Shown in pieces: positions 8,036 through 16,053 of a DNA stretch of 64,000 bases. Source of the DNA: Symbioplanes lichenis (GTDB lineage: Bacteria; Actinomycetota; Actinomycetes; Mycobacteriales; Micromonosporaceae). Each line of letters opens with the position of its first letter. Position 1 is the first letter of the stretch. The position numbers were made by a program, and so were the translations under genes. The notes under the pieces are model-generated. The model was not told where the DNA came from. It saw only the letters and a program-made list of their open reading frames with translations, and did no database searches. Where the stretch lies: contig NZ_JAUZQD010000013.1 of assembly GCF_030709675.1 (NCBI RefSeq), positions 186,001 to 250,000 of the forward strand, given 5' to 3'.

Positions 8036-9250
8036 ATGTCGCCGTTACTGCCTGAAGATCGCGGCCAGCGCCTGCTCGTGCTCGCCATCCTGGTGAACAC
8101 TGTCGGTTACGGGATCTACCTGACCGCCGGTGTGTTGTACGCGACCCGGGCCATCGACCTGCCGGCCGGTCAGGTGGGAGCCGGCCTCTCCGTCGCGGGC
8201 GTGCTCTCCCTGCTGGCCGGGCTGCCCGCCGGTCATCTCGCGGACCGGCTCGGCGCCCGTGGGGTCTATGTGGCCACCGGTGCGATCGGCGCCGCGGGCA
8301 TGGCCGGCCTGTGTCTGACCCGTGACTTCTGGCTGTTCCTGGTCTTCACGACGCTGGTCAACATCTCGCAGACGGCGGGGCGGGCCGCCCGGGGTCCGGT
8401 GATTCAGCAGCTCGGCGGGGAACGGCCGGCCCGGTTCCGCAGCTTCCTGCGGGCGGTGACCAATCTCGGTGTGGCCTTCGGCGCCCTCGTCGCGGGCTGG
8501 GGCGTGCACGTCGACACCCGTAACGCGTACTTGTTGCTGCTGGTCGGCTGCGCGCTGACGTACCTCACGACCGCCGTGATGACGGCCTTCCTGCCACGCG
8601 TCCCGGTGCGAGAGGCGCGCGAGGGGCCGCGCTGGTCCGCGCTGCGCGACAAGCCGTACCTCCTGCTCACCCTGCTCGACGGGGTCATGTCCCTGCAGTA
8701 CAGGGTGCTCACCGCGGCCCTGCCGCTGTGGCTGCTGACCCGCACCGAGGTGCCGAAGTGGACGGTGGCGGCCGCCATGTTGATCAATACCGGTGTCGTG
8801 GTGTCGCTCCAGGTGACGCTCGGGCGCCGGGTGGACTCGCCGAAAGCCGGTGCGGTGGCGTTCCGGCGAGCCGGTCTCGCGTTCCTGGTCTCGTGCGGGC
8901 TGATCTCGGCGCTGGCGGAGGTGCCCGCCTGGGCCGGTGTCCTCCTGCTCGTCACGGGCGTGACGGTGCACACGCTCGGCGAGATCTGGCAGTCCGCGGG
9001 CGGCTTCGAGCTGTCCTTCGCCCTGGCCCCGCCGGACGCCGTCGGCCAGTACCAGGGTGTTTTCGGGCTGGGCCTGGGGCTGGGCACGACGGTCGCGCCC
9101 GCCCTGTTGATCTGGTTGTGCGTCGAGTGGGGGACCCCCGGCTGGTGGGTGGTCGGTGCCCTGCTCGCCGGGGCCGGTCTCGTCGTGCCGGCCGTCGCAC
9201 GGTGGGGTGAGCGCACCCGGCCGGTCACCGCCGAGCCGGCGTCCGGCTGA
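8036..9250 (+). CDS. MFS transporter (pair with 23348)
   Basis: 404 residues from ATG 8036, preceded by AGGAAGG; longer in-frame starts upstream have no ribosome site and poor composition. About 12 membrane segments. GHLADRLGARGVYVATG is the MFS motif A, and the C-terminal half has GEIWQSAGGFELSFALAPP. The second half of this motif set is repeated almost residue for residue in the MFS protein at 23348, so the two are clear paralogues inside one cluster. Probable exporter of the product or of an intermediate. It converges on the flavoprotein gene with only 11 bp between the stops. Confidence 0.85.
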   Translation: MSPLLPEDRGQRLLVLAILVNTVGYGIYLTAGVLYATRAIDLPAGQVGAGLSVAGVLSLLAGLPAGHLADRLGARGVYVATGAIGAAGMAGLCLTRDFWLFLVFTTLVNISQTAGRAARGPVIQQLGGERPARFRSFLRAVTNLGVAFGALVAGWGVHVDTRNAYLLLLVGCALTYLTTAVMTAFLPRVPVREAREGPRWSALRDKPYLLLTLLDGVMSLQYRVLTAALPLWLLTRTEVPKWTVAAAMLINTGVVVSLQVTLGRRVDSPKAGAVAFRRAGLAFLVSCGLISALAEVPAWAGVLLLVTGVTVHTLGEIWQSAGGFELSFALAPPDAVGQYQGVFGLGLGLGTTVAPALLIWLCVEWGTPGWWVVGALLAGAGLVVPAVARWGERTRPVTAEPASG

Positions 9251-9261
9251 GCGGCGTCCGG

Positions 9262-10215
9262 CTACTCCCACGGGCGATACCCGGCCCACCGGTCGGGCAG
9301 GCCGAAGTCCTCCTGCAACAGGTCCACGTCGATGACGCCGGCCGCCAGCGACCCGGCGGCCGCGGACATCACCACCGAGGAGATGGCGACTGCCGCGTCC
9401 GGGCGGCGCGCCATGTCACCGGCCGCGAGCACCCCGGCCACGCTGGTCCGCGCCAGTTCGTCCACCGCCACCGAGCCGTCGCCGAGGATGCGGCACCCGA
9501 GCTGTGCGGCCAGCGGTGACCGTTGCCGCTGCGAACCCTTGACGAACATGGTCGTCCGGGCCAGCGGTGGCCCCTCGCGGAACTCGATGCCGCGCAGCTG
9601 ATCGCCGTCGGCCACCAGCCGGGCGACCTCCTCCTCCCGGATCAGCACCCCCGCCTTCTCCAGCGCGGCACCGTACGGTTGCTCCAGCTCGGCCGGCCCG
9701 TTCGTGCACAGGACGACGTCCTCGGAGAACGCGCTCAGCTGCAGGGCGAGCCGCATGCGCTCGGGGCCGGCGCCGAGGACGGCGATCGCGGCGCCGGTGG
9801 ACTCGTAGCCGAAGCAGTAGGGGCAGTGCACGACGGAGCGTCCCCACAGCGGCTCGAGGCCCTCGATCGCGGGCAGCTCGTCGACGAGCCCGGTGGCGAG
9901 CAGCAGGCGCCGGGCCCGATGCACCCGGCCCGAGGCGAGCGTGACCGCGAAGCCGTCGGCACCGTGGTTCTCCGCCCGGGCGGCCGTGGCGGCCTGGAGC
10001 CGTACGCCCGGATAGCGCGCGAGCTGTTCGGCGCTGCGTCGGCGGAGCCCGGCCGGGGAGGTGCCGTCGTGGCCGAAGAAATTGTGGATCTCCCGGGCCG
10101 GTGCGTTCCGGCCGGGGCCGTCGTCGAGCACGAGCGTGCTGTGGTGGGTCCGGCCCAGGCTGAGGGCCGCGGACGAGCCGGCGACACCGCCGCCGACCAC
10201 GATGACGTCGAACAT
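9262..10215 (-). CDS. FAD/NAD(P)-dependent thioredoxin-reductase-like oxidoreductase with CPYC
   Basis: 317 residues. VIVVGGGVAGSSAALSLGR is the N-terminal FAD dinucleotide fold, AIAVLGAGPERMRLAL the NAD(P) fold and GVLAAGDM the C-terminal FAD motif. The redox centre is CPYC (Cys131, Cys134) in HCPYCFGYE, the same site as in thioredoxin reductases and in the dithiol oxidases HlmI, GliT and DepH of holomycin, gliotoxin and FK228. GGAGG lies before ATG 10215. It follows the P450 by 22 bp and is the last gene of the leftward ACP-P450-flavoprotein operon. It may oxidise a dithiol or reduce a partner protein; the lack of a thioredoxin gene nearby leaves both open. Confidence 0.8.
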   Translation of the reverse strand: MFDVIVVGGGVAGSSAALSLGRTHHSTLVLDDGPGRNAPAREIHNFFGHDGTSPAGLRRRSAEQLARYPGVRLQAATAARAENHGADGFAVTLASGRVHRARRLLLATGLVDELPAIEGLEPLWGRSVVHCPYCFGYESTGAAIAVLGAGPERMRLALQLSAFSEDVVLCTNGPAELEQPYGAALEKAGVLIREEEVARLVADGDQLRGIEFREGPPLARTTMFVKGSQRQRSPLAAQLGCRILGDGSVAVDELARTSVAGVLAAGDMARRPDAAVAISSVVMSAAAGSLAAGVIDVDLLQEDFGLPDRWAGYRPWE

Positions 10216-10237
10216 CGGACAACCTCCGGTCGGGCGA

Positions 10238-11611
10238 TCAGGCGCGGACGGCGGGGCGCACCGAGCGCACCCGGACCGGTACCCCGCCTCGCGGCCACAT
10301 GGTGGCGACGCCGGTGGGCCGGACCGGCGGACCGGCGAGCTCCAGGTCGGTACGACGGACGAGCTCGGCCATCATGGCGCGCAGTTCGAGCTCGGCGAAG
10401 GCGTAGCCGATGCATTTGCGGTAGCCCCCGCCGAAGGGCACCCAGCTGTACGGGGGCGGTTCGCGGTAGCCGGGAGCGTCCGGGTCCCACCGTTCCGGCC
10501 GGAACTCCTCGGGCTCCGGCCACAGCTCGGGCATGCGGTGGGTGACGTACTGGGAGTAGAGCACCCGGGCCCCCCGGGGCACGACGTGGCCGGCGAACTC
10601 GAAGCTCTCCACGGCGGTCCGGCCGGTCAGCACCCCGGGGGTGTAGAGGCGCAGGATCTCCGAGACGGTCCATCCGGTGTACTTCATCGCGTCGAGGTGC
10701 TCGACGGTGAGCGCGCCGCCGCCGGCCACCTCGGCGACCTCGGCGCGGACGCGTTCGTACACCCCGGGGTGGGACAGCAGGGCGTAGACCGCCCAGCCCG
10801 CCGCCGCGCTGCTCGAGTCGTAACCCGAGGCGATGAGACTGATGACCTGGTCGCGTATCTCGAGGTCGGCATACTCGCCCCGCGCGTGCTCGCAGGCGTC
10901 GAGCAGCGCGTCGAGGACGTCTCCCCGGTCGTCGGGTTCCGCCCGGCGCTTCGCGATCTCGGCCCGGACCAGGCTGTCGACGCGATCCCGGGCCGCCTTC
11001 GCCCGCCGGAAGGCCGTGCCCGGGAGGTCGTGGTCGAAACGCAGGAAGGGGGAGCGGTTGATGTAGCGCAGCGCCGTCTCCAGCTCCCGGCCGATGTCGT
11101 CGGTGTGCTGCTGGAGCCGGTCCCCGAACAGCGAGCGGATGGCGATCCGGCGGATGCAGGAGCGGATCTCGGGGAACGCGTCGACCGTCCCGCCGGCGGG
11201 CCAGCCGCTGATCATCCGGTCGATCTCGTCCACCATGGTCGGCACGTAGCCCTCGATGCGCTTGCGCGCGAAGGCGGGCCGCACCAGCGCCCGGCGGCGG
11301 CGGTGGTCCTCACCGTCGCTGACCACCATCGCGCACGAGCCCACCACCGGGATGAGCAGGGTGAGCACGTCGCGGGAGAGGAACCGGGGCCGGGCCGGCG
11401 AATCGGTGAGCAGCAGCTGATTGGCCTCGGCCCCGAACATCAGCACATAGCGCTGACCCGCGAAGCCGAACTGGCACAGCGGCCCGTAACGGCGGTGCAG
11501 ATCCAGCAGCGCCTGGTACGGGCTGCCCAGCAGAGCGGGCAGGTAGCGGGCGTGACCGGCGAGGGACGGGCCGGGCAGCCGCCCGGGAGACGGTGCGGTG
11601 CGCAGACTCAA
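10238..11611 (-). CDS. cytochrome P450
   Basis: 457 residues from a TTG start at 11611; GGAG lies 8 bases before it and no better start is near. Haem-binding FGGGYRKCIGYAFAELEL lies close to the C-terminus, the K-helix E-x-x-R is EILR, the PERW meander is FRPERWDPD, and the I-helix reads SGYDSSSAA where A-G-x-D-T-T is usual, so the oxygen-activating Thr is Ser. Soluble, without a membrane anchor. P450s hydroxylate or desaturate using electrons from ferredoxin; no ferredoxin is adjacent. It lies between the ACP and flavoprotein genes on one transcript, so an ACP-bound substrate is plausible. Confidence 0.9.
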   Translation of the reverse strand: MSLRTAPSPGRLPGPSLAGHARYLPALLGSPYQALLDLHRRYGPLCQFGFAGQRYVLMFGAEANQLLLTDSPARPRFLSRDVLTLLIPVVGSCAMVVSDGEDHRRRRALVRPAFARKRIEGYVPTMVDEIDRMISGWPAGGTVDAFPEIRSCIRRIAIRSLFGDRLQQHTDDIGRELETALRYINRSPFLRFDHDLPGTAFRRAKAARDRVDSLVRAEIAKRRAEPDDRGDVLDALLDACEHARGEYADLEIRDQVISLIASGYDSSSAAAGWAVYALLSHPGVYERVRAEVAEVAGGGALTVEHLDAMKYTGWTVSEILRLYTPGVLTGRTAVESFEFAGHVVPRGARVLYSQYVTHRMPELWPEPEEFRPERWDPDAPGYREPPPYSWVPFGGGYRKCIGYAFAELELRAMMAELVRRTDLELAGPPVRPTGVATMWPRGGVPVRVRSVRPAVRA

Positions 11612-11688
11612 GGTGACAGCTCCAGGGTCGGCTTCGCGGGAGGCACGAGAGAGGGCGGCGGCGACGTGCGGCCGTCCGCGACGAGACG

Positions 11689-11946
11689 TCAGGACGGCTG
11701 CGACATCGACCTGACGGCGGACTCGAGCGAGCCGAAGGTGGCGAACGTCTCCCGCACGAGCAGCTCGGGCGGGAACTCGGCGCCGAAGGCGTCCTCGAGG
11801 TGGATGACCAGATCGATGGCGGACAGCGAGTCGAGCCCGAGGTCGGCCAGCGGCACCGTCGTCCAGTCCTGGTCCTGCGGCGGATGCAGGTGCGCGACGA
11901 GCACTGTGCGCAGCTTGTCGGAGACAACCGGATCCGTGAGCCCCAT
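11689..11946 (-). CDS. free-standing acyl carrier protein
   Basis: 85 residues, the usual size of a discrete ACP. The motif LGLDSLSAIDL places the phosphopantetheine Ser at residue 40. It is the first gene of a leftward operon with the P450 (77 bp) and flavoprotein, and diverges from the PLP decarboxylase gene 98 bp away. In butirosin (BtrI) and vicenistatin (VinL) a discrete ACP carries the amino acid while a PLP enzyme of the LysA family decarboxylates it. The same pairing here suggests that this ACP carries 3-methylaspartate and then 3-aminoisobutyrate. The cluster's own phosphopantetheinyl transferase is not seen in region A. Confidence 0.9.
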   Translation of the reverse strand: MGLTDPVVSDKLRTVLVAHLHPPQDQDWTTVPLADLGLDSLSAIDLVIHLEDAFGAEFPPELLVRETFATFGSLESAVRSMSQPS

Positions 11947-12031
11947 GCGTCCCCCATCGTCGCGTCAGGCCTGGCTTGTCCGCTCCACAGCGGATAGTCA
12001 GATGTGTCCTGACTCCCCGTGGGCGCGCGGC

Positions 12032-12037
12032 TACAGT
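12032..12037 (+). promoter_or_regulatory. -10 element TACAGT placing transcription start at the decarboxylase ATG
   Basis: TACAGT ends 7 bases before ATG 12045 and there is no ribosome binding site between them. This spacing puts the transcription start at or next to the ATG, so the mRNA is probably leaderless, common in actinomycetes. No confident -35 was chosen. Confidence 0.45.
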
Positions 12038-12044
12038 AACCCAG

Positions 12045-13304
12045 ATGAGCGCCTCCCTGAAAGGCCCGTCGATCTCCGGCCGGCCGATGACGGACGTCGA
12101 TCTTGTCGCCCTCGCCGGGCGCGTGTCCACCCCGCTCGTCGTGCACGACCTGGCTGTTCTGCGGCGGCGGGCGGCCGCGCTGCGCGGGGTGCTGCCCGGG
12201 CCGTCGACATTGCTCTATTCCCTCAAGGCCAACCCGTGCCCGCCGGTGGTGGCGGCACTGCAGGCGGCCGGCTGTGGGAGCGAGATCTCGTCGGCCGGAG
12301 AGCTGGCCGTCGCCCTCGGCACGGGCCACGATCCCGGTCCGATGCTCTACACCGGACCGGGCAAGAGCGCCGCCGACCTGACCGCCGCGGCCGAGGCCGG
12401 CGCCATCCTCTCCTGTGAGTCGCCGGCCGAGGTGACCCGGGCGCGGGAGGTCTTGCGCCCGTCGTCCGCCGACCCGTTGCGGATCATCCTGCGGGTGCAG
12501 CCCGGCGTCCGGACGGCCGCCGGGTTGTCGATGGCCGACGGGCGCCAGTTCGGCCTGCTGGAGGCCGAGGCCGGGCCCTTCTGCCGGGACCTGCCGGCGG
12601 ATGTCGAGGTGCTGGGCTTCCACATCTACCTCGGCTCGCAGATGCCCGGCACGCCGGCGCTCGCCGCGGCGTTCGAGCAGGCCGCCGAGACCGTGCACCG
12701 CATCACGGCCGAGGCGGGTGTGCGGCCGCGCATCGTCGATCTGGGCGGCGGCTTCCCGTGGCCGTACGCCGCTCCCGGGGAGGGACCCGGGCTCGCCGAC
12801 CTGCCCCCGGCGATCGAGAAGACCGTGGACCGGCTCGCCCGGTGCGGTGCCGAGGCCTGGTTCGAGTCCGGCCGTGGTCTGGTCGCGGCGGCGGGCCGCC
12901 TGCTCACCACCGTCATGGATGTCAAGCAGCGCGGGGGGACCACGCTGGTCGTGGCCGACGCGGGCGTCAACGTGCTGGGCGGGATGTCCGGGCTCGGCCG
13001 GGTGCTGCGCCCCGACACCGTCTTCCGTAACCTGTCGGCGCCGGACCGGGAGCAGGTGAAGGTCGATGTCGTCGGGCCGCTGTGCTCGCCCCTCGACCGG
13101 CTCGCCGTCGGCACCCGGATGGCGTCGCCCCGCATCGGCGACGTGCTCTGCGTCGACAACGTCGGCGCCTACGCCACCACGGCGGCGCTCACCGGCTTCC
13201 TGTCGCGGCCCGCGGCCACGGAGGTCGCCGTGGACGGGCCGTCGGTCGTCGAGGGCTGGACCCTGCGCACCGGTCACGAGCGGGTGACCCTCGGCCCGGC
13301 CTGA
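12045..13304 (+). CDS. PLP-dependent group IV decarboxylase (LysA/BtrK/VinO-like)
   Basis: 419 residues. It shows the full set of fold-III decarboxylase motifs: YSLKANPCP with the PLP Lys61, FHIYLGSQ, DLGGGFPWPY, an ESGRGL phosphate-binding turn, GPLCSPLDRL and DNVGAYATT. The family includes diaminopimelate decarboxylase and the carrier-protein decarboxylases BtrK and VinO. Since the cluster has glutamate mutase, an AMP ligase and an ACP, the likely reaction is decarboxylation of 3-methylaspartyl-ACP to 3-aminoisobutyryl-ACP. Start chosen at ATG 12045 because a -10 element sits 7 bases before it. Divergent from the ACP operon. Substrate assignment is inference; the family call is firm. Confidence 0.85.
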   Translation: MSASLKGPSISGRPMTDVDLVALAGRVSTPLVVHDLAVLRRRAAALRGVLPGPSTLLYSLKANPCPPVVAALQAAGCGSEISSAGELAVALGTGHDPGPMLYTGPGKSAADLTAAAEAGAILSCESPAEVTRAREVLRPSSADPLRIILRVQPGVRTAAGLSMADGRQFGLLEAEAGPFCRDLPADVEVLGFHIYLGSQMPGTPALAAAFEQAAETVHRITAEAGVRPRIVDLGGGFPWPYAAPGEGPGLADLPPAIEKTVDRLARCGAEAWFESGRGLVAAAGRLLTTVMDVKQRGGTTLVVADAGVNVLGGMSGLGRVLRPDTVFRNLSAPDREQVKVDVVGPLCSPLDRLAVGTRMASPRIGDVLCVDNVGAYATTAALTGFLSRPAATEVAVDGPSVVEGWTLRTGHERVTLGPA

Positions 13305-13315
13305 CCGCGGGCGGA

Positions 13316-13341
13316 GCCGGCCCCGGATGCCGGGGACCGGC
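13316..13341. terminator. hairpin between convergent decarboxylase and FGE-like genes
   Basis: An 11-bp stem (13316-13326 with 13330-13341, one bulged A at 13336) closes a 3-base ATG loop, in the 73-bp gap between the convergent genes ending at 13304 (+) and 13378 (-). Very stable GC stem; no U-tract. Serves either direction. Confidence 0.6.
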
Positions 13342-13377
13342 CCCGGGGTGGCGGTCCGGCGGCGGGGCGGGGCCGTG

Positions 13378-14058
13378 TCAGCGCGGGCGGCGCTCGCGAA
13401 GCACGCGAAAGCCTATGTACGGCAACGTGCTCAGCGCGTCCGAGGTGAAGGTCGTGCCGTTCTCGAAGCTCTCCGGATTGCGCAGGGTGTAGGCGCCGCC
13501 CTTGACGGCGCGCGAGCCCGGGACCGGGCCGTCCGGCGACGCCAGGGGATCGGAGCACCATTCGAAGACGTTGCCCGTCATGCCGCGCAGTCCGGTCGGC
13601 CCGGCGGGCAGGTGGGTGACCGGGCGGGGCCCGGTGGCCTCGGGGGCGTAGAGCGGCCGATCGAACTCGTTGCCCAGGCTCCAGCGCCAGCCCCGCGGGC
13701 CGGAGGCCGCCCGCTGCCACTCCGCCGCCGACGGCAGCCGGCAGTGCGTGCCGGTGAGTGCGCCGAGCCAGGTGCAGTACGCCACGGCGCCGTGCCAGGT
13801 GACCCCGGTCGCCGGCAGAGTGCTCAGCTCGTCGTCGAGCGTCACCCGGCCTTGCCGGTCGGTCCGCAGGCCGGTCCCGGCTTGCCGCGGAAAGGCGTGC
13901 AGCCGCGGGGCGGGTTCCTGGTCCAAGCCCTGGTCGAGCAGGTAGTGCCAGTACTGGGCGACCGTGGTCGGACAGGTGGCGAGGTCGAAGCGGCCGGCGT
14001 CCACGGTGGTGAACAGCGGCGGGTGCTGGGTCGCGGCGGGATCGTGGGTGCGCGTCAC
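13378..14058 (-). CDS. FGE-sulfatase (SUMF1) domain protein, second of a pair
   Basis: 226 residues from a GTG at 14058 that overlaps the preceding TGA as GTGA, so translation is coupled. The formylglycine-generating-enzyme fold is seen in VTWHGAVAYCTWLGALTG, CRLPSAAEWQRAASG, GLRGMTGNVFEWCSDPL and AVKGGAYTLR with a final IGFRVLRER. The two copper-binding Cys of true FGE, spaced about five residues near the C-terminus, are missing, and there is no iron-binding HxxxHxE as in EgtB. The N-terminal part of the fold is shorter than usual. It may be a structural or catalytic partner of the adjacent copy. Function unknown. Confidence 0.75.
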   Translation of the reverse strand: MTRTHDPAATQHPPLFTTVDAGRFDLATCPTTVAQYWHYLLDQGLDQEPAPRLHAFPRQAGTGLRTDRQGRVTLDDELSTLPATGVTWHGAVAYCTWLGALTGTHCRLPSAAEWQRAASGPRGWRWSLGNEFDRPLYAPEATGPRPVTHLPAGPTGLRGMTGNVFEWCSDPLASPDGPVPGSRAVKGGAYTLRNPESFENGTTFTSDALSTLPYIGFRVLRERRPR

Positions 14059-14876
14059 AGCGACCGTGCCACGCGGAATCCGTACACCTCGCACTTGGTG
14101 TCCTCGAAGGCCGCCATCCGGCTCGCGGGCCGGCAGGCCGGGCCGGGGTCGGCGAAGGATCCTCCACGCACGACCCGGAACGAGCCGCGGCCGGGCCCCG
14201 AGGGATCGCGGGCAGGCTCGGCGGAGTACGGGGCGTATCGGTCGTGACACCACTCCCGGACGTTGCCGATCATCTCGTGCAGCCCGGCCGCGTCGGGCGC
14301 CCGCGCCGCGGTGGGTATGGGCCCGGGCTCGCCGCGGCGGAAGGCGCCCAGCCCGGCCTCGCCTGCCCGCAACGCCCGGCACGCGGCCGGGGCGTCGGCG
14401 GTGTTGCCGGTCCCGGCCGTGCCCGCGGGGTGGCCCTGGCGGCACGCCGCCTCCCATTCCGCCTCCCGCGGCAGCCGATAGCCGTCGGCGGACAGGCCGG
14501 CCTCCCGCCGGGCCAGGTCGTAGACGGGCTGGAACCCCTCGCCGCGGGACAGCCAGTTGCAGTAGGCCGCCGCGCCCCAGAAGCTGATCTGGATCATCGG
14601 GAAGTCGGCGCAGCCGGGGCGCACCTGGAAGCCGTCGGCGCGATGCACGACGAAGCCCGGATCGATGCAGTCGATCATGAGATGGTCCATGTCGTCCGGG
14701 GCGTCGTGCAGGAAGGCCGTGAAGTCGCCGGCACTGACGCACCGGTCGGCCAGGGCGAAGGGGCCCAGGGACACCCGGTGCGGCGGGCGCTCCCGGGCGG
14801 TCAGATCGGCGGACCCGACGACCAGGTCCTGGCGGGCGAAGCTGATCATCGAGAACTGTCGAACTCCTACCAGCAT
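14055..14876 (-). CDS. FGE-sulfatase (SUMF1) domain protein, first of a pair
   Basis: 273 residues from ATG 14876; an alternative ATG at 14849 (265 codons) is possible and neither has an ideal ribosome site. The SUMF1/FGE fold is clear: ISFWGAAAYCNWLSRGEGF, YRLPREAEWEAACRQG, GLHEMIGNVREWCHDRYAPY and FRVVRGGSFADPGPACR ending in GFRVARS. As in its neighbour, the paired copper-ligand Cys of formylglycine-generating enzymes is absent (a lone Cys in PACRPAS and another in TKCEVYG). No sulfatase lies near. Members with other jobs include the sulfoxide synthases EgtB and OvoA, but their HxxxHxE is not present. First gene of a two-gene leftward operon, divergent from the LLM gene. Confidence 0.75.
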   Translation of the reverse strand: MLVGVRQFSMISFARQDLVVGSADLTARERPPHRVSLGPFALADRCVSAGDFTAFLHDAPDDMDHLMIDCIDPGFVVHRADGFQVRPGCADFPMIQISFWGAAAYCNWLSRGEGFQPVYDLARREAGLSADGYRLPREAEWEAACRQGHPAGTAGTGNTADAPAACRALRAGEAGLGAFRRGEPGPIPTAARAPDAAGLHEMIGNVREWCHDRYAPYSAEPARDPSGPGRGSFRVVRGGSFADPGPACRPASRMAAFEDTKCEVYGFRVARSL

Positions 14877-15026
14877 CGGCTCAGCATAGAGGCAAGGGCG
14901 GTCGGAGAGGTGTCCCGTCACGCGCCCCGCACATTGATCAACAACTATGGGGGTTGCACGGATTGTTGCGTCTCGGGCACACTGCGACGGCGACAATCTA
15001 CTTCGGTCATACAGGGGGGACCGGGC

Positions 15027-15989
15027 GTGTCGGATTGGCCGTTGCTGACCAGCATCATCGTTCCGCCTCACTCCGAGGGCTTCGGAGTGGGCGCGACGCT
15101 GCCGTCGGCGTCCTACCTGGAGCGCATGGTGCGATTCCTGGCGGCGGCCGAGCGGATCGGCGCTGTCGGTGCCTTCGTCTACGATTTCCCGGCCGCCATG
15201 GACCCGTGGCTCGTGGCCTTCGACGTGCTCAACGAGTCCGTGGCGCTGCAACCTGTGGTGGCGGTGCGCCCGCACCAGGAGGCGGCGGAGTCGGTGTCGC
15301 GCCGCGTCGCCGATCTCACCGGGCGTTTCGGCCGGCCGGCCCACGTCAACGTCGTGGCCGGTGCCACCCGGTCCGCGCGCGCTCCGGGTGAGGCGCAGGA
15401 CCCGGTCGCGGCCCGTCGCCTGCTGGGTGACTACGCCCGCGACATCCGGGCCGGGATCGACGGGCGGCTCGGCCCGCGCGGGGAGCGGCCGCTGATAGTC
15501 ACTCCCTCGTCCCGCACGCCCGGGACCGTCGTGCCCGCCGACTGCGTCCTGATGATGGCGCGGCCGCGCGAGCAGCTCGGTGCCGACATCGCCCGGGTCC
15601 GGGCGGAGCAGGGCGCCGAGCGGATCGCCATGCTGGTCGGCTTCGTGGTCCGCGACACCCGGGCCGAGGCCTGGGCCGCGACCACCCGGCTCTACCCCGC
15701 CGACCGGCGGCAGGTGATAGCCGGGCGGATGTTCGTCAGCCAGGTCGTCTCGAGCGAGCACACCGGCAGCTATGCCCTGGCCGAGCAGTCCGACGTGCAC
15801 GACGGCCACCTGTGGTACGGCGCGCCGAACCGCGGTATCGACGCCCCGAAGCTGGTCGGCTCGGTGGCCGACGCCGCGGCGTGGCTGCGCTCCTGCCGCG
15901 AGCTCGGCGTGACCGATCTCATCATCGACCTCGTCCCCGATCCGGCCGAGTACGACCGGATCGGCGACGTGCTCCACGCGACCGGCTGA
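15027..15989 (+). CDS. LLM-class (luciferase-like) flavin oxidoreductase
   Basis: 320 residues from GTG 15027, with AGGGGGGA as ribosome site. The TIM-barrel pattern of bacterial luciferase/alkanesulfonate monooxygenase proteins is present: LERMVRFLAAAERIGAVGAF, VALQPVVAVRPHQ, AHVNVVAGATRSARAPGE, MLVGFVVRDTRAEAWAA and a C-terminal LGVTDLIIDLVPDPAEYDRI. Such enzymes use reduced FMN (or F420) and oxygen to oxidise carbon, nitrogen or sulfur substrates. First gene of the rightward operon that continues with radical SAM and glutamate mutase genes. No flavin reductase adjoins it. Substrate not predictable. Confidence 0.8.
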   Translation: MSDWPLLTSIIVPPHSEGFGVGATLPSASYLERMVRFLAAAERIGAVGAFVYDFPAAMDPWLVAFDVLNESVALQPVVAVRPHQEAAESVSRRVADLTGRFGRPAHVNVVAGATRSARAPGEAQDPVAARRLLGDYARDIRAGIDGRLGPRGERPLIVTPSSRTPGTVVPADCVLMMARPREQLGADIARVRAEQGAERIAMLVGFVVRDTRAEAWAATTRLYPADRRQVIAGRMFVSQVVSSEHTGSYALAEQSDVHDGHLWYGAPNRGIDAPKLVGSVADAAAWLRSCRELGVTDLIIDLVPDPAEYDRIGDVLHATG

Positions 15990-16053
15990 CCCAGTCGGTA
16001 CGCCGATGGACCGTCAGCCTTGACAATGCTCTGACGCCGGAGAGGAACGCGGA

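Noticed and set aside
12045..13304. The PLP decarboxylase as housekeeping lysA
   Set aside because: It sits divergent to a discrete ACP inside a biosynthetic cluster with glutamate mutase and has a modified E-S-G-R phosphate site; the carrier-protein decarboxylases BtrK and VinO fit better, though the fold alone cannot exclude a lysine-pathway role.
13378..14876. FGE-fold pair as ergothioneine-type EgtB sulfoxide synthases
   Set aside because: The HxxxHxE iron site and the N-terminal DinB-like domain of EgtB are absent, and no EgtD or EgtE homologue lies near.
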